Assembly (NCBI GenBank): GCA_030248215.1
Contig: JASANG010001676.1
Location: 1 to 64,000 of the forward strand
DNA length: 64,000 nt
Direction: 5' to 3'
Origin: Enoplolaimus lenunculus
Taxonomy: Eukaryota; Nematoda; Enoplea; Enoplida; Thoracostomopsidae
A model generated the notes under the pieces. The model did no database searches and was not told where the DNA came from. It saw only the letters and a list, made by a program, of their open reading frames with translations. Of this stretch, positions 1 to 11,049 are shown one piece after another (the stretch's first letter is position 1; each line of letters begins with the position of its first letter). Position numbers and translations under genes: made by a program.

Positions 1-1121
1 GGCCATGAAAAAGAATATGTTTCCAAACCAAGCCAGAAGAAATTTGTAAAGTGTAGAAACAAGTTGAAATAAATTTTCCTTTTTGAGCTAATTCGTAGTC
101 AAATGGCAAAAATGCCCTAAATCCTGCTGAACATGTGGTATTTGCAACTGAAACATATTCGCTGCTTTTACATAGTGTAAACCAGAAAACCATTCAATAA
201 ATACTTCCGACATTGGCGAAAAACGACCTCCGGTTCCGGTAGAGATTTGCCAGGTATGTAACTTTAAACCAGTTTTGAAAAGTTCAGTTGACGAGATTTC
301 CCAACCAGATAGCTTAAAACGATTTTTGCCAACACTTTTCAGATTATTGCTAAAAATAGCAAACTTAAAATCATTTAGATACCTAATTCTGTTTCACGTC
401 TGGCTAAGGCAAAGTTTGTTGTCGCCGGACTGCCGTTTTTTCACCGTATGTTAAACGTTTGTGAAAAAGATAAGTGAAAAGAAAAAACGGATAATGACCA
501 AAATAACGAAAACAAAGTAACGGTAAATATTCACCGAGGTTTCTAATAATTTTTTAGTTTTGGATGATTTTCGTTATTTTGATTATTTACGGAACAAATG
601 CAGCCTATACGTAGCGTTAAATTTTCACGATTTGGACTTCATTTAGAACTAATTTTGAGCATACAAACAGCTAAATTTTCGGTATTTTTGTAACGCAAAT
701 GGACATCGGATTCTATTAAATGGATATATCCGGTTTAAAACCTTCTTCTTATCGCTTTTCGGATTTAATCGAGCCGTATAATTTTGAATTTATTTAGTAA
801 CATTTTTAGCGCTCTAATTGTATCTAATGATTGATGCCTGCAGTAAAAAATGGAAAGTTCAGTTTTTAAAATTTTTGACGAAGACAGTTCAAGGACGGAG
901 ACCAATTACTATGAACCGTCCAAATTGTATGCACACGTAGCATTATTGTTCAACACAGCGAATATGTTTCAGTTGCAAATACCACATGTTCAGCAGGATT
1001 TAGGGCATTTTTGCCATTTGACAACGAATAACCAAAAAAAAAAAATTTTTTCACTTTTTTTTACTACTCCACACAACTTTTCGGGCTTGGTTTGGAAACA
1101 TATTCTTTTTTCATGGCCCTA
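1..1121. repeat. DNA element with long terminal inverted repeats
   Basis: Bases 1-170 reappear in reverse complement at about 950-1121. Both arms share the GGCCATGAAAAAGAATATGT end and an inner block around CCTAAATCCTGCTGAACATG. The interior (170-950) has no credible coding region, although short chance ORFs overlap the right arm. The arrangement fits a non-autonomous TIR transposon whose left end lies at or just before the window edge. The superfamily is not assigned. Confidence 0.7.
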
Positions 1122-1320
1122 TCGGGGCACTTTAACTTCTAGTTTTTATTATGATTTTATTATTTTCTAAAATAACACGTTTTAGCTTCTCAGTTGCGCT
1201 ACGCTTGTGAGCTTTTTAATTATATAGTATGGGCATGGCCATCATCAGAAATTCCTGGATCCTCTATGTATAAATTCATTTTATCGCGTCCTGAAATACC
1301 ATGTAACAGCTATCATCGTA

Positions 1321-1540
1321 CACTGCAAAAAATGGTGAGTCAAATTGACTCTCTCCGAAATAGGCTTTTCGGGACAACACAAACTGAGTCAAATTCGACT
1401 CCACCAGAGTCAAATTTGGCTTACTTAGTGATTCATTGAGTCGAATTTGACTCAGGCGGAGTCGAATTTTGACTCAGTTTGTGTAGTCAGGAAACTCCTA
1501 TTTCGGAGAGAGTCAATTTGACTCACCATTTTTTGCAGTG
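1321..1540. repeat. Foldback MITE, family A, copy 1
   Basis: The element is an almost perfect palindrome. It begins CACTGCAAAAAATGGTGAGT and ends with the reverse complement of that sequence. TA lies on both sides (1319-1320 and 1541-1542), as for Tc1/mariner-type insertion. Direct and inverted GAGTC/GACTC words fill the middle. Other copies are at 2839, 12393, 14241, 23342, 28373, 36607, 41594 and 41958. Confidence 0.85.
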
Positions 1541-2627
1541 TAATCTTTGGATTTTAAAAAGCCGAACTCTGCGCGCATGTCTTGAGGCAACTGGAGGTAA
1601 AAACCACTAGTTATAGGTCAGCAAAACTTGCCAGATCCGGGACCGGAATCGGAAACGGAACAACATTAGGAAGCTAGCATTGGCTTGGCTATTAATAAAT
1701 GTTTTGGCACACGCCCACGCTACCTATATATTGTTAATTCAAGAAGCTGCAGGTTCCTCAGTATGTACTGTTTTTATATTTTACATATAATCACATGCCT
1801 TGGCTAGGAGCGTACGCTTGGGCTTAGGTTTAGGGCAGACTAAACGTAAATCTATTCTCAGGCTTATAGTCTTTTAAGTTTGCACTTTTTTCGGCGGGTA
1901 GGCTTAGGCTTCGGCGTGAGAATGTGCTTTAAATGTAGAACGCAAAATTATATTTATACTAATGCATCGTCCACAATAATTTGCGTCCAGGGTGTAGAAA
2001 TATGAATAGCCCATTCCCAAGTAGAATTAAATAGACTGAACATCTTCAATTATCAAGTGGCAAATTGAAAATACATTTTATAAAATATTTAAATTCTAAT
2101 TCTGTTGACCGATAAAATTTTATTTGTATTTTCCTCCTTGAAAACATTTTTGCAAAATCGTTGAGTTCCAGCAGCGGTGTTCTTCACCTCCGGTTGTACG
2201 CCGACAGGTAAAGCAATGCACACTGAAGAACATTCGTTTCAATCCAATTTCAGCTTATCTTTCACTATTGGATCGTTATTTCTATTTAGGCAAACATTCT
2301 ACTTACGTTTTAACGCACTGGTTCAGCGATAGGCGCTTTCACGCCGTGTCTGTACTAGAGCGACTGTTGTTTTTTGTATTTTTGTCAAGAAAACGAAAAA
2401 ATAACACTAACTTATAAATAAAATATACTTTTTAAATACATGGTAGCTGGTCTTAGCTTGAAAATATATCGCTCGATACCAACCATATATAGGGTGTGTT
2501 TTTAAGCGATGTATAAACCTTGTGGTGGAACCGTCCGTTTTTTGAGTCACAATATCATGTGTTATTTACGGTTTATAAAAGTAAACTTTAGCTGAAACTT
2601 TATCAGAATATATACTACACTGCAACA
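1541..2627. other. Gene-free stretch with degenerate TTAGGC tract
   Basis: I see no gene here. At 1800-1925 there is a degenerate TTAGGC-type tract (GCTTAGG, GGCTTCGG and similar words). The rest is unremarkable AT-rich sequence with only short chance ORFs. Confidence 0.5.
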
Positions 2628-2660
2628 AATGGTGACTCAAATTGACTATCTCCGAAATAG
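2628..2660. repeat. Truncated end of family A MITE
   Basis: Only the left terminus of the foldback family remains (CACTGCAACAAATGGTGACT onward), broken off after about 33 bases and preceded by TA. Confidence 0.7.
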
Positions 2661-2838
2661 TGCGTGTAAGATCCGCGGAAACGGAAAACTTATTTAAGTA
2701 TAAGTTTTTTAAAGACATTTTATTTTTCAGCCAGCACAATTGAGCCTTGAAAATATGTACCGTAGTTTCGTTTAACAGCAACTTCTCAGCGCTTATAATA
2801 GAAAATATACTAAAATCGACGCTATACAGCAAGCTGTA

Positions 2839-2960
2839 CACTGCTTAAAAACGGTGAGTCAAATTGACTCTATCCGAAATAGGCTTTTTGGGCCTACACA
2901 AACTGAGTCAAAATTCGACTATTTCGGATAGAGTCAATTTGACGTACCATTTTTTCAGTG
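2839..2960. repeat. Foldback MITE, family A, short copy
   Basis: This is an internally deleted copy of about 122 bp. Both arms and the flanking TA dinucleotides are present, but the central GAGTC-rich part is mostly gone. Confidence 0.8.
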
Positions 2961-3654
2961 TATCAAAATCAAAATATTATTCATCCTACAGGCTCAAAAT
3001 TTTCAGTTGGCAAGCGGACATATCTCACTTTTTCCTTGACATGCCTGTACATTTTTAGTAGACTTTCTGTCTGTTCTATGTTTTTAGAAGGTTATCGTCT
3101 ACAACAATGATAACAAATTTATAGTGAAATTAACTTTTTAAACAAAGTCGTAACGCCTGCATCCATTTGCACACGGCAATCAACAGTGGAATACACCTGT
3201 AGTTTACGATAATTAATACAATATTCAGATCCATATACATTGCTTACTAGAATGCAGTGTATCAGTTAATCCCCGGCCAAACTGTTCGTTTTTGATATCG
3301 TCGCTCCAACGGTTTAATCAATTTACTGAAAATATCTCATGATGTACCAATAAAAACAATAGTGGGCAACGATTTTTCAGCCCGGGCCAGATTGGCTGGT
3401 TTTGGCCGCAAATGCCCACGGGTCGAGTGCAAACTCTTGTGGTACTCGTTTGAATCTACTCCGTGTTCGAGTAGTAAATTGAAAGTGAGCCATGTTTTAG
3501 CCATTCATTTGAAGCTGGATATTAACGCCGAGGCATTCAACTTTTTTGCGTCTACAGTTTTAGGTAATTCTGAAATTCTTTCGCAGATGAATAATAGTGT
3601 TTTCGTCTTCCGTGGCCTTTATAACGCTTAGCTATACACCCACTATACCGGGTG

Positions 3655-3765
3655 ACTTTTGTCACTCGAGTTTCTACATGTATATATGCCTTTAACATAA
3701 ATATATATATGATGCGCATATATATATAAATATATATATACATAGGTATATATATAATATCATGT
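3655..3765. repeat. AT-rich simple repeat
   Basis: Interrupted (TA)n and ATATATAT runs. The flanking sequence (2961-3654 and 3766-4097) has no recognisable gene. The ORF at 3362-3631 starts at GTG and resembles nothing I know. Confidence 0.6.
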
Positions 3766-4097
3766 GAGCGTCTTTCGAGAGCCGGCTGAAGCTCACGGTC
3801 GCGGTATGACACTTCTACTATAGTTTTTTGACGTTCACATTTTATGTGTTTACCGTTTATTTTAGCACATTTTGGCTCGACTTACTGCTGCTATACAGGG
3901 GAGACAAAGGGGCGGCCATGATTTTATTTCGTCGAGTATGAAGCTTACTTGAAGACTTGTTCGTGCGCGAACATCCATTCAGACTGTAGAGCAACAAAAA
4001 ATATTTCAACTCTAAGATCCAACTGGTTCTAAAAGGCGGTAAATATGTTTTGTCGCCTCCGGAAGTTTCAAACGAACATAATTTTCCCTTCAGCGGG

Positions 4098-4256
4098 GGC
4101 CCATAGCCAGAGAAGGGTCATGGAACCGCAGCCCCTGTGACAAAATGTTGGGCTCTGCTAGAAAATTTTCAACCTTACTTGTAAGCCATCGAAACGCTTT
4201 GTATGCCCGTCCTGAAAATTTTTTAGTCCTCTAGCGAGGTGAGCTGGCTACGGGCC
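4098..4256 (-). repeat. hAT-like MITE, family D (GGCCCGTAGCC ends)
   Basis: The element is about 160 bp and ends in GGCCCATAGCCA and TGGCTACGGGCC. The interior matches the other family D copies in reverse: a G-rich patch, TTGCTTGTAAGTCATCGAAA-like sequence, then AGCGAGGTGAGCTGGCTACG. Sister copies lie at 8064, 10566, 11050, 13243, 19849, 21134, 21740, 23929 and 31434. Confidence 0.8.
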
Positions 4257-4502
4257 GGCCATTCAGGCCCACGCGTTTGTATACGCATAAATCATGTTTA
4301 GCCAGCAAACCAATGCTTTTCTTTGTGTCGTTTAGTTTTTGTACGATCTTAAACTCGAGTAGAAAGGTATTGTGAACGAAGTTAAAGTAGGTTTTTTCGT
4401 TTCAATCCGAATTGCGTTCTTTTCAACTTTACTTGGTTTTTTATGCGTAGGCGATTAAACCTATATGTTTACTCGCAAAATCACGTTTATTAACTTTATA
4501 TC

Positions 4503-4751
4503 CACTGTAAAATCCAGTGAGTTGATAATAACTCGGAACGAGTTCAATCCACTCAGAGGTCTGAGCTGTGAATTAGGTGTTTCAGAACTCAGAATTGTGA
4601 ACTGATTGAACTCAATCTGAGTTAATTAATCAGCTCTCCGGGAATTTTAAATCAGCTCAAAGTGAGTTGATATCTACTAAAACGCAGAAATAACCAGAAA
4701 TAACTAATTCTCTAACTGAATTGATCAATCAACTCATTGGAATTTACAGTG
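4503..4751. repeat. MITE family C (CACTGTAAA ends)
   Basis: The terminal inverted repeats CACTGTAAAATCCAGTGAGT and CATTGGAATTTACAGTG enclose a body rich in AACTCA/TGAGTT words. Similar copies are at 17998 and 31132, with a worn copy at 17244. Like family A, the ends read CACTGNAAA. Confidence 0.8.
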
Positions 4752-5209
4752 TATACCACTGATACAGTCTATAAAAAAACTTTTTTCAACTAAAGTCTAT
4801 AATTTTATGATTAGTTCAAGGCTGATTTTAAAATGTCAAAATGTGTCACAAGGGCTACAAAACCCATAAATTTAGCACTGGCTAAGATGGTTTTTCAAAG
4901 CTTAAAAAATGTTGATAACACTTTTAAGATTTATATACACTAAAATAAACGCATTAAACATCATTTTAATAGTCTAAAATTTGTTTCACATCCGACTTCA
5001 GCTCCGACAAATATCATCAACATCCGGCTCTGGTATTTTTCACCTCCAATTACGCTCTGATTGCAGGAATTTTCTTTCCGAGCCATTGCCAAGCGGGGCG
5101 CACGAAACGCCACCTCGACATTTACCCTGATATAAAGCTTTGGTGTTGAAAAAAAAGGAAGATTAAGCCACCCTTCTGTTTCTGCTTGGCTATGTTACAA
5201 AGTTAACTT

Positions 5210-5520
5210 TTAAACGATTTGGGTCGGCGCCAAATCAGTTGTTTGACCATAAAACTCGTTAACCGATCGTCTGACTGCAAAAAATTGAACACCGCTGGAC
5301 TCCAGTTGCGCAAGCTGCATGGGTTAAACTTTTGGACAAAATTTTTGTTGGACGTTAAAAATCGAATTTTTCAAAAATTCAAATTTGGGTGTGAAATGAT
5401 CAGGGCAAATCATCACAAGCTCAAATATGCAAACTATTCAAAATCGAACCATAATGGGCAAACGCGGGCCGAGGGAATAACAGAAAAGCCCCGTACAAAA
5501 TCGCCATAGGACGTAAAACC
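5210..5520 (+). repeat. Repeat family K, single arm
   Basis: This stretch matches the right arm of the foldback at 44991-45450. Shared blocks include CGCCAAATCAGTTGTTTGAC, a TCAAAAATTCAAATTTGGG-like block, and a GGGCAAACGCGGG to GGGAATAACAGAAAAGCCCC end. The 96-codon ORF across it is probably fortuitous. A small fragment recurs at about 9600-9665. Confidence 0.6.
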
Positions 5521-5605
5521 CCATCGGGCTTGCGCGTCAAGCCCTCACAGTCCACCAATGATGCTACACGCCTTCGATCAGACAGTCTCAAAGTTTTAAA
5601 TTCAA
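5505..5605 (+). repeat. Degenerate copy of a tRNA-like structured module
   Basis: The order of words (GACGTAAAACCCCATCGGGC, CGTCAAGC, CACAG, GATGCTACACGCC) follows the structured module in the tandem units at 60370-61823. The 3' part with the B-box-like word is lost, so homology is probable but not certain. Confidence 0.4.
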
Positions 5606-5983
5606 GCTTGAAATTGCATCACAGATCAAACAGGCAATATTCACACGGAAAATGGTTTAAAACGAACAATTCCTTAATTTCGCTCCTGATCTTAACCCTC
5701 TAATGTAGAAAAGAACCCGTCGCTTTCTTTGATAGTTTTCATTCACCGTTCGACGTGTATCATGCCCATTTCTAAAGGCACACATATGCAAACTACGATT
5801 ATGAGTGTATACTGTAGGTACAAGCGGGTAAGCGCTATTATACCCAGCGCTGATCGGTGGTGCATAAGCTGCTACAGTCGCCAGTTCTTTGTGCCGTTTA
5901 TAAAAATGGTCGGTATATTCTTTGTCGCAATCATACAGGCCATGGCTAGGGGCGTATACAAGAAACCGGATATAGACGGCATA

Positions 5984-6159
5984 CAGTGGCGGATCCAGGA
6001 TCTTAAAATGGGGGGGGGGGCAAAATTTCACAGGTAGTAAACTTACTTTTTTGACCCACACAAACCACGAACTATTGTCACAAAATTGTTATATAATTTT
6101 TGTCGAGATGCTGTTGGGGGGGGCACGGCCGGGGTGGCCCCCCAATGGATCCGCCATTG
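5984..6159 (+). repeat. MITE family H (CAGTGGCGGATCC ends)
   Basis: The ends CAGTGGCGGATCCAGGATCT and TGGATCCGCCATTG are inverted repeats around a G-rich and AT-rich interior. A second copy truncated on the right is at 27675, and an isolated right end is at 59490. Confidence 0.75.
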
Positions 6160-6358
6160 AGGGCATACCTATATATTCCCGCTCAAATTTCCGCAAAGAT
6201 ACACGGCGCGTTTACTTATACCATGCTTCTGACTAACCTTCTGGATCCGTAGAGGAGCACATCGGTTAACATATCTTCCCAAAATGTAATCCTAGCTATG
6301 TCACTAGCAATGGCTTATTTCGGGAGGGCATACAGGCGATATGTGGCCCCGAAATTCT

Positions 6359-6666
6359 GGCCCATGTAAAGATCAGGGGGAACGTTTCTCTGTGGGACTA
6401 GAAAAGAGTAACCTTTTGCTTTAGACTAATTTTTTTGCTTGGCTGAGGCTTAGGCTTAGGCTTACGAATATGTTCATTCTTACGCCTAGGCTTAGACTTA
6501 GGGTTGGGCTTATGATTGTCCTCATGCTTAGGCTTAGGCTTAGGCTTAAGATTAGGCTCATACGCACGCTTACGCTTAGGCTTAGGCAAAGGTTTAGGTT
6601 TAGGCTTAGGCTTTTTCATAGGAATATGCTTATAATACTGTTCTGCCCTTGTTCTTTACATTGGCC
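6359..6666 (+). repeat. hAT-like MITE family B with TTAGGC-type core
   Basis: This is the reference copy. The ends are GGCCCATGTAAAGATCAGGG and the reverse complement of GGCCAATGTAAAGAACAAGG. An 8-bp target duplication, GAAATTCT, flanks the element at 6351-6358 and 6667-6674, as for hAT transposons. The core (about 6430-6625) is a degenerate TTAGGC array, the nematode telomere unit, with AATATGCTCATTCTTACGC-like spacers. Lysine-proline ORFs read through the array are artefacts. Related copies are at 12823, 30094, 30719, 32659, 33079, 36150, 36296, 37215, 39476 and 41165. Confidence 0.85.
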
Positions 6667-7027
6667 GAAATTCTTCTAAGCGACGAGAATAATTAGACAC
6701 GTTTGCATGCTTTATTACTGCCTCCAACAAGGCAACAAAGGTTTCTTGCTCACTACGATCGCCATCAAGGGTATACCCTTGCGAAACGAAATCCTGACTC
6801 GTTCCACTAGTCATTTGTATATTGGTGCCATGTTTTGCTTCTGCCTTTAGGGCCAAGATATGGTTTAGTTCACTGTTTACCTTGTGCATGGGGCGTTTAA
6901 ACTCGACGGTAGCAGGCGTGTTTTGACAGTAAAAATAGAACAAGGCCGTATTGATAGCGTCATCACTATAATCGATTTTTATACCATGGTTAATGGCACC
7001 CAAGAATGGTGTAGGTATTGCTGCGGT
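6656..7027 (-). CDS. Unrecognised ORF fragment, possible last exon
   Basis: The minus-strand frame is open for 123 codons, from a TGTAG that could be a 3' splice site (just above 7027) down to a TAA. The composition looks coding: mixed charged residues, a helical stretch near HILALKAEAKHG, and no low complexity. I do not recognise the family. The TAA and the preceding FRPM codons come from the terminus of the family B element at 6359-6666. In the sequence without the insertion the frame would continue about 16 codons to a TAG at 6304-6306. No upstream exon was identified, so this may be an exon of an unseen gene or a relic. Confidence 0.3.
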   Translation of the reverse strand, partial: TAAIPTPFLGAINHGIKIDYSDDAINTALFYFYCQNTPATVEFKRPMHKVNSELNHILALKAEAKHGTNIQMTSGTSQDFVSQGYTLDGDRSEQETFVALLEAVIKHANVSNYSRRLEEFRPM

Positions 7028-7297
7028 CTACAATGTAGTAGGGCGCGGCGACCCTGAGATGTGACCAAGTGTATATATGTCACCCGTCGCAGGGACGTAT
7101 ACCTGGGGAACGATATAGAGGATATGTCCACTAGGCATTTCCGGCGACAAAAACAATTTACTTTTTACACGGTTTTAAATAACCTTTTTTTATTACAGAT
7201 CCTAGAGGTGGAAAAAAGTCTAAGGCGACATTATTCCCTACCGAGATAAATGCTATGGCTACGATCTTGCACCCGTCAATATAAAACGTGTCCCAAA

Positions 7298-7480
7298 TCG
7301 GAATCGTTAGGCTTGGGCTTACGATTTGGTTTAGGCTTAGGTTTAGGCTTGTGTTTAGGCTTAGGCTTACGCTTGGGTTTAGGCTTTAGGCTTACGCTTG
7401 GATTTAAGCTTTAGGCTTGGGTTTAGGCTTAGGCTTAAGCTTGGGTTTAGGCTTAGGCGTAAGCTTGAGTTTAGGCTTGG
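7298..7480 (+). repeat. Degenerate TTAGGC array without visible TIRs
   Basis: About 180 bp of variant telomere-type units (TTAGGC, TTGGGC, TTTAGGC, TTACGC) with an approximately 12-18 bp higher-order pattern. I could not find the family B or L ends around it. Confidence 0.75.
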
Positions 7481-7869
7481 TCTGAATTTAATGTAAACTT
7501 TAGCTTCAATGTCCCACGGTACCGCGGGACTTAAGACGGAAACGAATATTTGACGGAACCGGATATTTGGTTCTCGGCTTGCAGTTTAGTATTGCTTTTG
7601 ATGTGTTTATTGTTTCCTCGTTAAAGATGTTCATTGTTGAACAACATCTGGTATAGTATCATGCTTATCAAAGGTTTACCAACTCAATTTAATTATTTAT
7701 CACATGAATAACTTCGATTTTATCTGTGACCTAAGCTAAGATTTTCAGATCCCTGACTCTTGAGCGACAGTCGTTTGCCATCTGTGCTCAGTCATAGGGA
7801 ATTGACACTCGAGCGCAAGGCTGTCGCATATACACACAAGTAAAATAATTGTTCAACACTCGCACATCA

Positions 7870-7969
7870 CTATGCTTAGGCTTTAAGCTTGGGATTACGG
7901 TTAGGATTATGCTTAACAGGCTTTATGATATTGTTGGGCGTCAAGTTGTCTGGCGACGAATTGTCGTAG
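7870..7969 (+). repeat. Family L repeat fragment with TTAGG core
   Basis: A short TTAGGC/TTAGGA-like stretch is followed by GTTGGGCGTCAAGTTGTCTG and GCGACGAATTGTCGTAG. These match the right end of the element at 24917-25082. The left end is not clear. Confidence 0.5.
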
Positions 7970-8063
7970 ATTCGCACGGTGAATTTTCACTGCAGCAATT
8001 TTTGCACAGTTGCTCACAGATTACTCTATGAAGCAAGTGGTTGAAACAAATATTTCAACGCCA

Positions 8064-8211
8064 CAGGCCTGTAGCCAGCTCACCTTGCAAGGGGGGGCTA
8101 AAAATTGTTCAGGACGGGCATTCAAGGGTTTTTAATGACTTGCAAGTAAGATTGAAAATTTTTTCTGGAGGGCTGAGCCCCCGCTGCCCCCCCTTCTTGA
8201 CTACTGGCCTG
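8064..8211 (+). repeat. hAT-like MITE family D with intact target duplication
   Basis: The element begins CAGGCCTGTAGCCAGCTCAC and ends CTACTGGCCTG. The 8-bp direct repeat CAACGCCA lies at 8056-8063 and 8212-8219. This copy places family D with hAT-type transposons. Confidence 0.85.
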
Positions 8212-9954
8212 CAACGCCAGTGGTTTCAGATAAATTTCGGATCCAATCCACACTTAACTCAGTTACGCGGCACTGTCTGATATAAACTTCACTTGAACCT
8301 CGTAATCTACATATAAAGATGATACTGATTTTGTTATAATATTTTACTTTAATAAACTAATTCTGAACTCTAAAATAATATGCTGCGTATTCATATGTCC
8401 AGACATTCTGTACTTCTTAGTTAAATGAGCCTGGGATATTTTTTCATATCCGATTATCCGGCAATTCTTGCCAGATATTTATCCGGATATCCGGATACAT
8501 ATTTCATTTCAGACACATATCCAGATGTTTTTCGTATCCGGATATTCGGTACCTATGTATTTATGTCGATGTATATTTAAGGCGACTTGGCACTCTATAT
8601 CAACGTTTGTGTTTATCTCCAGACATATCGAATCAATCAAATGGCAAGGTTAGACACCCGAGTTTCAACGGAATTCCGATTCCGGCTAAAATTACGACAA
8701 AACTTGTGTTCCGATGCTGATTCCAACCGGAGTGTGATTCCGATACCGGAAGTCTTAAATTTTCGGTTAAGTGTTTTTATTGAATGTATTTCAAGTTTAA
8801 ACTAATGAATTCCACCTTGATTTAAGGCAATTAAAAAGAGCAAAAATGAATTTGTAAATCCAGCTAATTTGAAGAATTGTACCTTACGGTTGAAAAACAC
8901 TGAGCACAGCATATTTAAAATACGAAATAAAACACGTATGGGTTTTACCATTGTAAAATTGAACAAAACCATAAAACATTTAAAATTTAAAATTCCCCGT
9001 TCCGACAAATAAATTCAATTCCGAGTCAGGCAAACTTAAGTGTATTCTGGTGGGAAGGTTGTTGCACAAACATTATTTCGATTGAGAATCAGAATAATTC
9101 CAACTCGCGATTACAGGTTGGCGAATGGGGGGGGGGGCGCCGAGCACCCTACAAAAAATTGTTCACCCAAGATAGATAAATTTTTTTCAACTAGACATGA
9201 GTTAAATTCTAAGAAGTTTTCTTTGTTCTATGCGCTATTATTTTCAACGTTTGTATTGCAAGCTCTTTAAATATATCACTGGCATATTTGAGTTGCTTTT
9301 GGACGTTCAAAATTTACTAATATTGAGCTTGTCATGTCTTCCCCTGAAGATTTTGCATTTAAATATTTTTCAAAAATTCAATTTTTCTTGCACAAGATTT
9401 TCACTCAGTAGCGCAGAAAATAAATTTTCGTTCAAAAGTTAGAAGGCAATTAACATGGCATTCGACGCAAGTTTGCCAAACTAAAGTCTAATCGTGTAAA
9501 ATTGGACGCGGTTGTACCAGCGATTCAGGAGGGTATGACTAAAGAATTGGCTTGGCGTGCCTAATAACATGGTTGTATAAACTTATTTGGCGCCATCTCA
9601 AATCGATGATTGCGCGCCAAATCAGTTATTCGACCATAACTCGTGAACAAGGATTCGGAAAAGGCTATTAACCGAAGCCCGAAAGCCTAAACATTTTTAC
9701 TCAGGTCAACATAAGTTTAGACTTGAGCCTCGGCCTAATCCCTAGGGTGGCGCTTAAGCCAGAAACTTTGCACACATGCTCAGTGCGCACTCGCGTGTTC
9801 ACGCGTTCACTCATATTTACTCTCATGAGACACACACGTGAGAGACGTCCAAAGTTCTCATGGCGGTGTCCAAATGTAAGCAATTGCAGGTACGTTCACA
9901 CATATTCTCTCATAAGCTAACTTTTAAGACACACACCATCACCAAACATTTGTA
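8212..9954. other. Gene-free AT-rich stretch
   Basis: I see no gene. At 8440-8560 the words ATCCGGATA and TATCCGGATATCCGG repeat. At 9125-9140 there is a poly-G run. At 9600-9665 there is a small family K fragment. The ORFs are short and lack homology I can recognise. Confidence 0.5.
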
Positions 9955-10092
9955 CACAAATACACATATATACATACATATATAAATATATATTATATAT
10001 AAATATATAGAATATATAAATATATATTTATATATAAATTTACATTATATATAAATATATATGTTGTACATAAATAAATAAATATATATATA

Positions 10093-10185
<93 letters not shown>

Positions 10186-10190
10186 CGTAT
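9955..10190. repeat. (TA)n microsatellite
   Basis: Interrupted ATATATAA/TATACA units grade into an uninterrupted (AT)n run from about 10097 to 10182. The flanks, including 10191-10565, show no gene. Confidence 0.95.
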
Positions 10191-10565
10191 ACATAAACCC
10201 GCTAGGCATCTACGAAGTTATGTGCCCAAATTTGAGACGGTTTTCTTTTCCATGAGTTGTTTAAGCCTCGTTTTACAGTTTGCGACGGGCGTTTGTCACG
10301 GCTGCTGGCACTGTGTTGGAAAATGGGAACCGCGAGAAGGTGGTAAACTTTTGGGTACTTTATAGTTCATCATTAAAGTACTGTGTCTACGAGAATAGTA
10401 GAGTATACAAGGGTGTTATAGGAAATATATTTGTTTTAAATTTTTGGAGACAAGAAACTTTTAATAGAATTTAGGGTATAATTTTTGGTATTAAACGGGG
10501 CTAAAATTTCGTCTCGTTTTTCGCAAATAAACGTTTACTCAATCTCGTAAAACGTTTATCTGAGC

Positions 10566-10724
10566 ACGTAGCCCGGAGTGGGGGAGTAGGAGCTCAGCCC
10601 CCGTGGAAGAATTTTGTCTTCCTAGAAAATTTGCAACACTGCTTGTAAGTCATCGAAACGGCGTTGTACGCCGCTCCTGAATCCAATTTTAGCGACTCTA
10701 GCCAGGTGAGTTGACTGCGGGCCT
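10566..10724 (-). repeat. MITE family D
   Basis: A reverse-orientation copy of about 160 bp containing GGAGCTCAGCCCCCGTGG, CTTGTAAGTCATCGAAAC and the end GTGAGTTGACTGCGGGCC. The left terminus has drifted. Confidence 0.7.
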
Positions 10725-11049
10725 ATCCCTGGATATATTTATGACGCTAGTTTAAGATACTGAAAAATTATTTGACGTTCTTTTTTCGCGGGTCCTTAAA
10801 TAAACACACCGGGAACTGATTGGGATTTTAAAAATATAAACCACAGAACTGGACTATAGATTCGGAACCCTACTATTTTTGCTAATAAAGAGTCAATGGA
10901 ACGAGAAACATTGAACTGTATGATCAACAAGCTTACGCGCCTCCTACCCCCAATGCAATTTTGATTTTGCGTCCGCTAAAAGTTAAAGGCCTTTTTAGCT
11001 TCCTCAACAATTTTGGCTCTAAGCAAAACCGAACCATGAAACGGGGTGC

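Noticed and set aside
6398-6679. Lysine-proline and leucine-arginine ORFs on opposite strands
   Set aside because: They are read-through of the degenerate TTAGGC core of a family B MITE. Hexamer repeats stay open in several frames.
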